DNA from: Tomocerus qinae
Taxonomy: Eukaryota; Arthropoda; Collembola; Entomobryomorpha; Tomoceridae
Length of the DNA stretch: 64,000 nt
Reading direction: 5' to 3'
Assembly (NCBI GenBank): GCA_020055645.1
Contig: CM034547.1
Span: 65,569,884-65,633,883 of the forward strand
Positions 38,669-50,700 of the stretch are shown piece after piece; positions within the stretch are counted from its first letter, which is position 1; each line of letters opens with the position of its first letter. A program made the position numbers and the translations under genes. The notes beneath the pieces were generated by a model that saw nothing but the letters and a program-made list of their open reading frames with translations, had not been told where the DNA came from and searched no databases.

Positions 38669-39358
38669 TCCAATTATGTGTAATTCGAATTAAATGTGGT
38701 GATCCAGAAAATAAATCTTTTCAGTTGTAGTAACTGGATGTGTCGGCTTCTTAGTCTCAATGCACACAGTGCCACATTGGCATATACCCTACTCTTAACA
38801 ACAGTTACAACTTCGCACTAATGCATTCAAAGGTAAACACAAGTATTGTTCAAAGTGCAAGTATACCTCGAAATTAGAGAATGTATTTGCTCCGCTGGAT
38901 GTTTTGATTGTTGAGATCGTTATTTGCAATTTTAATACACTAATTTTACTCATCCGTTTCGATGCAAGTCTCGTAGGTAGGACAAATCAAAAGGATACAA
39001 TAGGGAAATGCAATCACAGTTCAGACTACAATTCTTCTGCAGATGATCATTTGTTTGGCTTTACTATTCCTCCTTCTGTGCTCTCTAATCCACGCACGAC
39101 AATGAGAAGCACGAAGTTTGTGCACGATTTAATTTAAGAAAATATATGGAGCATTAATCTTTTGATGAATACGTGAACATCTTAGATCTCTTTTAGGTTG
39201 ACGAATATCGTCTGACGACGCTTCCCATGAGCTTATTTAGCCATTTTGCTCTTCTTTCCTTCATTTTGAGATTTCAACAAGATTTAACGTTGACATAAAT
39301 CTCTATTTGTTAATCTCAACATCGAATTCGACTGCCATGTACCTGCAATTAAAATTTT

Positions 39359-39549
39359 GTCTTCAAAGGCCCGTGCAATGAAGAGTGTAGAATCATTTAG
39401 TGTGTTTATTTATATAGTACCCAAAAAGTGCCAGCTTTCGACATAAAAGTGCTTTCTGTGAAAATAGAAAAATACTATCTATTAGAATTAGATTGATTTT
39501 TTAAAATTGTTTTTGAATTAAATCTTAGCGGCGTTAGCGGGTTACTAGT
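39359..39549 (+). mobile_element. Possible degenerate Helitron-like fragment
   Basis: It starts with TCTTCAAAGGCCCGTGCAA and ends with GCGTTAGCGGGTTACTAGT. This resembles the TC start, the G/C-rich terminal motif and the CTRRT end (CTAGT at 39545-39549) of non-autonomous Helitrons. The terminal hairpin is poor and the expected A/T insertion flanks are not both present (G before the start, A after the end). Resemblance only; low confidence. Confidence 0.2.
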
Positions 39550-41671
39550 AATTTTCTAACTAAGAAGATTTATTATGTAAATGAGTTTCATCTGGCTCCG
39601 TCTTAGTTTTTGCATCATAAGATGATTTTTTCAGCCTTGTTATGAAGCTAGGTGAATATTTAGTAGGTCCCAGTGATTGGAATCAAGTTGGTGAACAATC
39701 TTAATTTCATTAATCTCATTTTCACAAATATTTAATCAAAAAACTGTAGTAGGGCAAGGTAAAGTAGTAATTAGGCAAGTAAAAAAGCAAAAGCAGCGTG
39801 ACCTCCGTCCAGCTTCCAATTGCGTAGTTGTTTGGTTATCTACTAGTCTCAATCTAAAATTAAGTTAGGGAAGGTTAGGTATTTATTTCTAGGCCGAGTC
39901 GAGTGATGCTCTATCCTCACTGTAAATCAATCCGCTGAAATAAAAGTACGTTGTAATATACACTGTTCGCCCTTTTCGCTTTTATTATCTGAAAAAGTGC
40001 TTCACTTATTTATTTATATCATTATATCTGCCACTACTGCTGTGGTGGCTACCAAAATTACAAGTCGAGTTCGCTACACAAAATGAGAGAATAGAAAAAA
40101 ATGTTCTCCATTCTATTGGATTAGCTATAAATTCCACGCTGTCTTTTTACTACGCCCACATATCAATATATTTTATTTACTTCCTTCCGCAGATTAGATC
40201 TCTCTTTTACAATAGGTACACCCCACTCTTCAAATAGGATGTACACTATATTAAGCTGTATACACGATGTCAATACAATTCTCCGTATCTAAATGCGATC
40301 AATATTTTCGCTTTCATATTGCCGGAATGTAATTGATACACTTAAAAGTTATAACAGACAAATCCCATTTTCCAAAGTATAAAACGATACGTGCTGACCG
40401 CACAAAGCGGTATGTGTACGCAAAAGAAACATAGCTACTCATGTGAACGTGTAAGGAAGTGCAATGTCTACTTTGTCAATTACTTTTAAATGAAATAATG
40501 CAACCAAACTTGTACTATTTTCAGGAAGATACTAACTCGACAGGGAGGACGGATTAATTAACAATTTGCAAGGAAATTGAGTCGGTAAGCCACACAAGGA
40601 GTACAATTATACATTTTTCATTGCTTGATTTGATTGCTCTATTATAAGGAGGTAATCATTGGATTTACTTAATTGAATCTCATCATCATAAATTCTTCAT
40701 AAACGAGTCAGCATGACTTCCACTTGATTTTTTGATATGCATACACATACGGGCAAATGGGGCGCCCCGTTCCACACAGTTAACATTGTGGTCGTCATTT
40801 ATAAAGCAATTTAAATAGTCGCATACGTATCTGGTAGTTTGTTTTTAATACATCATTATGATTTGGCGATACAATAAAAATATAACTTCAATGTAGGCTG
40901 CAGACGCAGTGCATGTTACATTTAGCATATAAATTGCCATGAAGCAGTTAATTTGGTTGTGGTTTAGAATTGGCAATTACGATTGTGGGTATATCTCTTG
41001 TAATTTACTTCGTGTGTTATATATTTTGATTTTGTATTCTGGATATCCATGGGGAGTCAGCTAGCTCACTCATTCCGCTTCCCACACCTATCCCTACGCA
41101 TCTTATGCAAATATGTTACGTTATTTTTATTGTCTACTATGTCTACTCGTGAATGAGTATGGGCGTTTAATGGCCATCAGGTCAGGTTTACGTTTTACTT
41201 GTTTACTTTAATCACAACAAAATCAAAGGTGATTATTTGCAAGAGCCTTTGTTCATATTAATTTGCATATAGTTCGCAATTATATTGTAATCTACTGCCT
41301 TAAGGCTGTCTTAAGATATACCTTTCTTTCTTCAGGGATGATTAAAGATATAATGCATGAATAAATGTTCCTTAATGTCCATTTATGCATTTGTAACCGT
41401 AAACGACCTTTTTTAATTAAGAAAACAAATGTAGGTGCGCATTTAACAGAATTACTCTATGATCGTTTCTAACTACACTTATGACTTCTCAAAAGAACAG
41501 TTGAAGATAGCGATTTATATCTGGTGAATGGAAATAAGCTATTAGAAACGGTCTGATTTGATCAAATGTAATTTCTTGGCTGTCGCCTGTAAGCATTTAT
41601 TAGTATGTCAAATTTAAAATGAATGAAATGTAGTGATAACTTTGTAAATCGAATTTTGTTAATACATCTGA

Positions 41672-41691
41672 ACATGACATGACATGACATG
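41672..41691. repeat. (ACATG)4 tandem repeat
   Basis: Four perfect copies of the pentamer ACATG. This is a short simple repeat with no sign of function. Confidence 0.85.
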
Positions 41692-43832
41692 TTGGACATT
41701 AATATTAAGGAAAGTGAAGTAGACGATAACGGGTAAATGCCATTAAGAATAAGAATTTTGGACTTTTGCTCGTGTAGCGGAGAATATGATGTAGAAAGCT
41801 GACAGGCTGGCTGAGGTCTGACATAATACAGAAGATAGGAGCTGTCATGAAATAAAAGCAGCTTATCTTTATAAATATCTAATGTGCGGGAGAAGTAGGA
41901 GAACTGTTAATAGCGTTACGTGTCCAATACGTTGAGAAGTTTTCCTTGCACTTTCCGTCTTTCTGCAAAACCTCAAGAGCATATTGTACAAGGCCATGAT
42001 GATTACATGACCATACCACTCTGTGTTCTTATTATGCCTATCCATCCGTCCTAATAAAACCGAGCCAAGAGTCTGTACAACTAAAAGGAGATGAGAATGG
42101 AGCAGAAATGTAACTTGGGTATAGTAAATCTAGTGAAATGCATATAGAAAAGAGTTTGTGCCAAGTCGTCCTTTACCTTGCCCGAATTTCGACTGGGAGC
42201 ACTAATAGAATGAGAGTAGTAGATAAAACATTTTTTGGACATCCGAGAGCATAGGCGGAGATTAAATGGATGACACAGTCAAGTTCCCGAATAAGTGAAT
42301 TGAGGGTGCAATTATATAGCATGTCGTATTTTTGCCATGAGGTTAAGCTAATGTATTTAGCGTAGTAGTTTGATAGGGTTTAGTGACATGAGAGGTCGTC
42401 TAACTTACTTTAAGATAGAGCGTCACCTCGAAAACAATTCCCTTTTTGCATGCCTCTCAACAGAAAATAAAAAAAGGGAAGGAGATGTAATGGCAGGTAA
42501 GCGCTGACAAATTTATTACCAAGGCCCGTGCAACGCAGGAATTCTTAAAGAAGACTTTCGGGTTTTGCTTTTGGGTAGAACAGCCGGTTGTGAGGAGCTT
42601 AAGGGTAGTTTTCACTGCGGTAAAGTACGGTTAGCTACACGTTAGGATACGATTAGGCAACCCTATAGATCTAACATACCTGGGGAATGCAAACCTTTCA
42701 ACGAGTCGAGTGGAATGGAAATGAAAGCATTTTCTCCATTTACTTGTAGTTTATTTGATTTCTCTAAGGCACTCTCTTTTTTCGGAAAGGCAACTTGCCC
42801 GTTTTCAGTTTCATCTGCTATACTCACTTTGTTCTAGTAAATCTAAGCCTAAGTACATAGTAGCAGCATCCGATATTTTCAAAGACATGGTTGGTTAGGC
42901 AAAGCTAGAATGGCCTTCTTGATTTGGCAGACTGTTGATATGATGAGAACATTCTTCTCAAGACGTCCTTTTCAAACTACAAAAACTAGAGACACAGAGA
43001 CCCGAGATGCTTTAACGTCATATCGGCTACAGCCAGTTTGTTTTCTTTCCAGCTTTACTCTCACTAGATCCTTCAATTTATTTCAATTTATGTAAATAAT
43101 CCTAATGTGTGTTGACTTTCAAGTCAGCTGGGACCATTGACGATAAGGCAATCACGAAAATTCAACCTTTTAACTATTTTCCATCCTCATAAATGCATTT
43201 TCCCGAACATTTACTACTACTCACTGCGATAACAGATACGAAACTGTATCTAGAGTTACACTAACAAGAGGGTCCTCATTTACTCAATGATATTCTGCAG
43301 ATCTCTTTGCTATGTAGTACAGCATCCTTATTACTTTTAAGTAGTAACGATTTTTTCAAAGAAACAGGGTCGTAATTTTTTGATGGGTTAACCAAATAAA
43401 CAAAAATGATCATCGATGATTTTCGTTTTAAACCTTCCAATGTTTGTAATAATGCAGGAATTTCCTTCATAAATTATCAACATGTAAATATTTAACTTGG
43501 TGTTCATTGACATCATTCATCTGTCTTCGCCAAGTTTTATTTGTGTATTTGGAGAATGCGAGACATAATAATTTCGGCTATTAAGAGGGAGTTGGACCTA
43601 TTTTCACATTGTTAAACGAGGAATAAAACAGAATTAAGGGGACTACAAACTTACCTTGAACTTTGAAAGAACTGCCATATTATATTTGTTAATTTATGAA
43701 TTTATGTAAAAATGGGAGCATTTGCACTTGATGTATCTAAAAAGTTTTTTCATGACTAGCCATCATTTTCCATACTTTGCTCTTCAAAGCTCACATCATA
43801 TACATCTGCATGTAATTAAATTTAATGACATA

Positions 43833-44120
43833 CAGGGTGAGCCAGAACAATGTACACAAAGTCTAGGCCTTATAGCTCCTAAATGGAGGCTGCTACGGAA
43901 ATGAGACTACCACCATTGAAGAGAGGGTTAACCTAAAATTAAAATGGGCTATACGAATATTTTTATTGATATGCGTTTTGCAAATTAAAAATCAAGAAGT
44001 CCAAGGCCAAAATTCAGTGTTAAATTCCCTTTAATTATTAAATTTGTTCGCCGTCTTTCGTTGACTTTTTGCGATGCCTTCCAAACGATTTGCAAGCCGA
44101 ATTGCAAGAGGTATTCATTA
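43833..44120 (+). repeat. Left arm of foldback MITE
   Basis: Pairs with about 44457-44752. Long identical blocks include ATGTACACAAAGTCTAGGCC and CCTAAAATTAAAATGGGC. A 12-nt insertion near 44090 (around GCAAGCCGAATTGCAAG) distinguishes the left arm from the right. Confidence 0.85.
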
Positions 44121-44456
44121 ACACTTTTTTGCGATAATCCTCTTGCAGTTTAGTGGCCACTTTACTTAAATTTTTTACCTTCTCATGAGTTAAACACCAT
44201 ATTGGCCTTTGGGAGCGAAAGAGACCAACATAAAGAATCGACAGCGAGTGTCACCTGGAATGTAGCGTTTAAATTCCTTAAAGACTGACGAGAAAATGAC
44301 TTTGTTTTCGAATTTCAAGGAAATGAATGATTTCCTTTGAAACGAACGTCTCTGTCTCGTCTTTAAATGCGCAGTTTTAACGAGCTGAAATCTTCAAGAC
44401 GTTTTCAAGGGAAATCCTTCATTCATCATTCCCTTCTTTCTTCCCAAAATATTTTT

Positions 44457-44752
44457 AATGAACTCCTCTTGCAAATCGTTTGGAAATCGTTGCAAACAAT
44501 CACCGAAAACTGACGAATAGATTTAATTGATTAAAAATAATTTTATGTTTATTTGGAAAATTTAACATTGAATTTTGGCCTTCGACTTTTTGATTTTTAA
44601 ATTGCAAAATGCACCTCAAAAAAAATATTCGTATAGCCCATTTTAATTTTAGGTTATCCCTCTTTCCAATGGTGGTCGTCTCATTTCCGTAGCAGCCTCC
44701 GTTTAGGAGCTATAAGGCCTAGACTTTGTGTACATAGTTCTGACTCACGGTG
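44457..44752 (-). repeat. Right arm of foldback MITE
   Basis: Inverted copy of the left arm. It carries a longer A-rich spacer near 44525-44565, where the left arm has a shorter version, and an A-run near 44620. Confidence 0.85.
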
Positions 44753-47700
44753 TACATGTCAACTGTAAACTGCTCTGGGAAAATTTTACAACTCAATTAT
44801 AGTAAATTATCTATTTTAACCTTGAAAACGTTCCCACCTGTCTGCTTTTTACATTTCTTTTCTGCGTTCTGTTTTGAAAACTTTCAGCATTTTTGACTTG
44901 CTTAGTGTAAAGTTATTTGAAAAGTTGTCTGGCACAAATGAGTGCATTTTGTATGTGGGAAACATGAGGGACATTTCCAGTTCTCTTCATGAATAACAAA
45001 CAGCAACTGATGAACATTACGCAGATTAGTGTGTTTGCATTTGTAACTGTTGGTAGGCTTTTCTATTTAAATGACTTGCTTATTTTGTGCTATTGAATGC
45101 AACAAAAATCCTCATGTGCATGCATTTACAAATCTTGAATACGTAAAGATGATTTTCATGTAGCATTTTTATTACTTTTCATTTTCTATTTTTTCCTTTG
45201 TAAACGCATTCTAATTCTAATGTTTACATTTTCTCATTCTTTAATAAACAAGTAGGGTTAACCAAGCATGAAAATAGAAACTCGATTTGAAGGCAAGTAA
45301 ACGTCAATCCTCTTTACTTATGAACAATGCACTTGAAACTATTTTTCCAAAAATATTCAATGTAAATACTGAATATTATTAATAAGTCAATATCATTTAT
45401 TTTACTGCTAGGGTAAGTCAGATCGAATGGTATCAACAAACATTGGATTTTTTTGTTAGCTTTTCTGAAGCAAGTAGATATACAAAATATTATGTAATGT
45501 CCCAATGGCATAAGAAATTGACAGCTTTGTTAATACTAATTCAGATAATTAGCTATGGCTGTTCTAAAGCAGAATTTGCAGTCATTTCCTTACATATAAT
45601 TTATGCATGCAATATAATTAATTGCAGTTAATTATTACCTGCGTTATCATCGTATGCAAATTGCGCATGTACCTTCAAATGGCAAATTTCAAGATCATAA
45701 TGCTATTATTATTATTATCAACACGCTTGTAATTTAAAGAAACAATTTCCACCTACGCTTCATTTACATACAGCAACCACAAAGTCTGAAAAGAGAAGCA
45801 ATTTGATATAAACAAGCATATGTAGCAGCAGTATCTGTGGAATTATCTCTTAATGCCATCCGCAGCTATCGAATTTATCCATAGCATAACATTGCTATCT
45901 TATCTTGTATCTTGATCCAAAAACATTTCAATTCGACAAGATGTGGCCTCCACTTGGATTAACTTAGTGAATTGTTTGATTGTATTCCCTTTAGCACGTA
46001 TGCAAAAATGGCTTCCTTTGAGCACAGAGCACACCCATTGTTAATTCTTATACATACTTGTTAGCCAGACTTCCTACGCACACTAATTAATATGCACTAA
46101 CATTTAGGTAGGTTAGTTAATTATGACCGCAAACATTTGAGCACCTATTGAAAGAAGGTATTTATTTACGCTGTACATTTGTTGTGGTATTAGTATTTAC
46201 ATCTACGAGACTCACATCGGTAATTGCAGACCAGTTGAAGAAAAACAAGAAAGTTTGAAGCCACATGTCTGCAGTTTGTACCAAAATACTGATCTTCACG
46301 TTTTTGGCAGCTTTCCATCTTTCTATAATAATCATCCTTAAATTGCTCAACTTGTTTCGTTAAACGATCTTTGGTTTCTTATGAAGATATTTATGTTATC
46401 CTTCCTTTTATAAGAATATCTTCTGTTATTGGGCAATCTTAGCATTATCCATACCATACAAAAGTCATGTTTATGCACAATAGTTATGATAGAATTTAAA
46501 CAACAATAATACTTAAATACGTCATAAGCATAGCTGTTGATCTCAAACGATATAGCTCTCTAATATTACTTTCAATGCTTCTAATACAAGCTTTTACAGA
46601 AATTACAATAAAGTTCTAACGTATGGGCTTAATTTACTACTTCATTTCTGAATTCATTTTTGTGTATGATAGGGAATTAGGGATGTCATTGTAATCATAA
46701 ATATTTATACTGATAGAGATGTTTTCATCCAATTGTAATTACATTTCTGTAATTTGCATCGACTCGACTGGAAATTGTATTTATTGACTTCAGAAGTTAT
46801 CTAACCGTTTGTCCATCTAAAGTTATATATAATGGGAATTATGAAGTAGAGTATTTTTATTATGTGGTGCATTTTATACACACAAATACAATAGGTTTTT
46901 GAAACAATAATGATTTTAATGAATATTTTATGCAATAGTCAACATCATATTATTTATTATGTAAAAGAATACAAGCTAGACACCTAGACAGTTTTGTCAA
47001 GGAAAAAGGTTGCAATATTCAATGTACAAAACTAGAAAAGATTATGTGTTGAAAATGACGGGAGATTATTGTATTATTCTGCTACGAAAGGAAGAATAGA
47101 ATGTTTTTAGTATCGTAAAGGGTAATAACAATAAGATATTATTTAGTGTGTAGTGGTGCAGATACTAGTAAAGCATAGAAGTCTACGTAGGTAGTGAGCA
47201 GTGAGCGTTTTATGATATTTCACACTTTAGTAAGTAATGTGTCTACTTAATAACACTTGTTTAACATTATCCTTATCAAATTGCAGGAGTAAGTGCGAAA
47301 CGAATGTAGATAATAAGAAAAATAGTAAAAGAACGTGTGTGGGCACCAGAAAAGCCAAAAAGAGCGATTCACTTCCATAAGCCATAAGTGGCCAGTCTTT
47401 GGCTAAGCATCTGATAATTTCCCTCAGCTCATAAAATAAAATAAGATTATTGTCTCTGCAAATGACAAGACGGCGTGGCTGGCAAAAGAAACTCAGAGGA
47501 ATAAGGTACAAGATCAAAGTGTGAACAAGTGGACTGCACATGTACACATGTACAGCATGTGCTAAAGTTTTAATGCTAAGTACGTACATTCATAAAACAA
47601 TGACCATAAGTAATACAATGTGATAACAAGATTATTGTAGTGGATAATACATGTCATTCTTAATGATAGTGTTCTTTTGTGACGTCTGAGCCTAATTCTA

Positions 47701-50700
47701 TGAAATACAATGCTAAAAGCTTCATTTCGTAATGAAAATTAAGAGGACATTTTCCTGTGCAATATTGAAACATAATCCTTACATGCACTCAAAAATTCTA
47801 CACTTGGTAGAATCTGCAGTGGAAAATAACATGACAGTGTAAACTAGCTAACATCAGATTTGTGAATGCCACTTGCTACGTACTTACGTGTAAGTGTCTG
47901 ACTCGAATTGCATAGCCAGTACAGTGTGAATGATGAGGTTAGAGATTGTGAACAGCAAAGACATTACTCCATTTTTTCTGCACCACAAATTGTGATTGTT
48001 GCAGTCAAAAGTAAATTGATATTAAAGAAAGAGACCGCAAAAAGCGTTTCGGAAATCGTACTGAATGGATTATCAAGAATTGGGGCAACCAAGCACCTAT
48101 CACTGCTCTTTTACAATACACATTATAACATTTTATATGCACCAATGACATTCACTTGCATTTTTGTAGACCGTCTTGTCTCTACTCTTGTTGACCATGT
48201 ACAAAAGTTACAATGCAATGTCGATTTATAAATTAATTTGTTGCTATTAAATCTATTTCAATATTTAATGCATACTTAGATCGCTTTTTCTTTGGTTTAT
48301 TTTGAAGCAATCTTCCGAAAATTGGTTGAAATGAATAAGTAATGAGTTAGCATCATAGATGTATTTTGCAAAGTTTTCATGCATAAATAAGTCATCATAT
48401 TAAGCTGGATGATGCTAAAAAGATTCGTCTTCTGCAGTGCTCTGAATTACCAATTACTACAGAAAGTGCAACATTTGGTGGGAAGGTATTCGAAACTTGG
48501 AAAGTGTGAGTCCCAAGTGCTATTAAGTAGTATTCACGAAATGGGTATAGGTAGTCGCAGTTAGTTACATTTGTGCTCTATACCTCTGTTTTATGCACAA
48601 ACACGTACTTCAAGTGTTTTGCATAAGTAATTCTGGTCTGTCTCCGTCTGTTGATGTCTGAATGTTGTATACCATTTATATTTACTTACTCCTTGTCTGC
48701 ATACAAATATCCCTAAATGTAATGTACGTGTTTATTTATATTTAGTAGAAAACATAGAAGAATACGAAGTTTGTGTGTCACAGAATCTTGACTAACTCAC
48801 CAAGACAGTTGTTACTTTATATAAGAAAGAATATCCAACTGTCATGCAGTATATTTATAGGAGTGACTCTTGTGGGTCTTCACTCCTCATGTTACTGACT
48901 TTTCTGCACACAATCTGTATAATTATATCTACTCTAAATATTCTAATGTCCTTAGCGCATGGAAATACAATGACAACACTTCTGTTCTTCACTTGAGTAG
49001 GTTACTTAACACAGAATAACTTGCCTGAAACTGGTGCGGAATTTTTTTAGTCACTTATGCATGTAGTATAGCTACTGGGTAATATTTTGCACTGGGTTCA
49101 TACATACTTTTAGAAAAATCCATTTTTATGGTAATATAGTGTACACAAAGTTAGATGCTTTACATTGTTGTATGAAAGGTAATGGAACATTTAACATCAT
49201 CATGGAGTAGTATTTACATATGAAGTCATACACTCTACTTGGCAAAATAACACTTTTGTTTAACTTGCCTTTTCAAACAGCAGACGTTTGTGCACAGACG
49301 TCACAAACAACCTACGAGACTTTTGCGTCTCCCTTCATCCATAAATTGGGTCCTGTTCTTTGACTGTGCCCTTTTAGCATGTAATACTTGTGTGTGTATA
49401 GCACTGTAATAAATATGGACACAGAGGTAAAAGATATTACTTACCCACAAGAAATGTAGGCAAGGCACCTGAATTAGATGAGAAAATATAGGTACCTGCT
49501 TGAAAATACTGTATCAGTAGTTATAAAGTCTAGCTTGACTGTAGAGTTTCGCTTGAAGAGGATGTGGAAGTGTTTTAGTAGATTATTTTACGTTTTTCTT
49601 TGAAGCAACTCATTGTTCCTTTGTGTGTTGTGGTTTAACTTGAAATATCGTTAGTGGTATGGAAAATTGCAATTGCAAGTAATGCATTCATTCAGCCATA
49701 GTGTACACACCGACATTTATAGAGACCACCGACCGAGCTAAACTACTAGTATCCTACTTTTCAGTGATCGTGATCATCTCCCTAGTGCTAGTGCGCCTCT
49801 AGCTTTACTTTACATTCAATTTGCTTGCACCTCCTACCCTTTTAAAAATATAGATCGTGTGATTTTGCTATGCTCCACACATCGATTAATTGGATCTCCT
49901 CTTTAAGTCTCGTCAGTTGGGAGTAAGTCAAAAATAGTTTACTCGTTCCAACTAGAATTTCCATTCTGATTTTTTTTACTTTTTAATTCTATACAATGGT
50001 GTAAACAACTTTATTTTTTGAAAATTGCTTCTCCATAAATAAAAATCCCACATACCTATATCGTTTAGATTTGTAAATCGAACAACGATCTAAAACCAAT
50101 AAATCGCGGAAAGTGGTAAATTGAAACCTATGTAGTAAGTGTAAGAATGTGATATTAAAACTATGTGTTATTTTCCCAATGGCCTTCCTATAACTCAAAT
50201 TTCCATTTTTAAGCATGAAAATTCAAATCGCTGTACTCTTTGGTGTGGACTGAATAAAATTGGTGAATGTCTAGTGTGTAATTATATTGTTTGGATTACA
50301 AGCATTACGTACTAGACAGAGGAGGTGCTTACAATATAAAGTAGAGAAGTAAAGAACAAAACAGTTGCACTCAGACGTATCCTTGCTGTATGTTTGGATG
50401 TACAAATTCCATATCCAGACCATCATCTTTACATGATGCTTGTTTTCACGACGGAAAAGAACAACATAAATAAACAAGCCATATAATATACTTGTACTTG
50501 TATACATGTTGTACATCTGATGCTTCCAGAGATATCATAAATAATACGCTACGTACATTTATGTACAGATAACATGTACAATATTAGTACGTACCATACA
50601 CTTACCTCCAGCTATACACCGACATACCAATAAATTAAACACACACACGTGTAAACTCTAATTTTATTAATTTCTTATGAGTTAATACAGCTAAGAGTTA

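Larger units (their letters stand above)
33699..38677 (+). mobile_element. DIRS-type tyrosine-recombinase retrotransposon, near-complete
   Basis: About 4.98 kb, delimited by AATTAT at 33699-33704 and AATTAT at 38672-38677. The order is left inverted terminal repeat, gag-like ORF (with intron), RT-RNase H-methyltransferase-like ORF, tyrosine recombinase ORF, poly(A) signal, internal complementary region (ICR), right inverted terminal repeat. The ITRs share 140 identical nt. The ICR is the exact reverse complement of the right outer end joined to the left outer end across AATTAT, as expected for a circular intermediate. There are no LTR direct repeats, no aspartic protease and no DDE integrase. 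No target-site duplication flanks it, consistent with recombinase-mediated insertion. Identical ITRs and open pol and YR frames suggest a recent insertion, despite two gag frameshifts. Class assignment is secure; family naming within DIRS would need a phylogeny. Confidence 0.95.
38678..43832. other. Non-coding stretch right of the DIRS element
   Basis: No gene recognised. It includes a possible Helitron-like remnant at 39359-39549, a (ACATG)4 tract at 41672-41691 and a second copy of AAGGCCCGTGCAACG at 42521-42535. ORFs are at most 77 codons and lack motifs. Confidence 0.5.
43833..44752. mobile_element. Foldback MITE, Tc1/mariner-like, ~920 bp
   Basis: The left arm at 43833 to about 44120 and the right arm at about 44457-44752 are inverted copies with roughly 85% identity by eye. 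The termini are CAGGGTGAGCCAGAAC and, inverted, CACCGTGAGTCAGAAC. The element is flanked by TA on each side (43831-43832 and 44753-44754), the target duplication of Tc1/mariner-type transposases. About 335 bp of unique centre contains a short palindrome (AAGGAAATGAATGATTTCCTTT) but no coding frame. It is therefore non-autonomous and would need a transposase from elsewhere. Arm divergence suggests an old insertion. TA is a weak discriminator in AT-rich DNA, so the superfamily is tentative; the foldback structure is certain. Confidence 0.85.

Noticed and set aside
33699..38677. LTR retrotransposon or endogenous retrovirus
   Set aside because: Terminal repeats are inverted, not direct. There is no protease or DDE integrase, and a tyrosine recombinase is present, so DIRS fits instead.
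33699..38677. Crypton or Ngaro-type element
   Set aside because: Cryptons lack RT. Ngaro-type elements have split direct repeats. Here the repeats are inverted with an ICR, plus the methyltransferase-like domain, which is the DIRS arrangement.
47227..47589. 120-codon minus-strand ORF
   Set aside because: Hydrophobic, Leu/Cys/Phe-rich translation typical of chance frames in AT-rich DNA, with no motif.
47908..48231. 107-codon plus-strand ORF
   Set aside because: No domain recognised, and no flanking exon signals that would support a gene.
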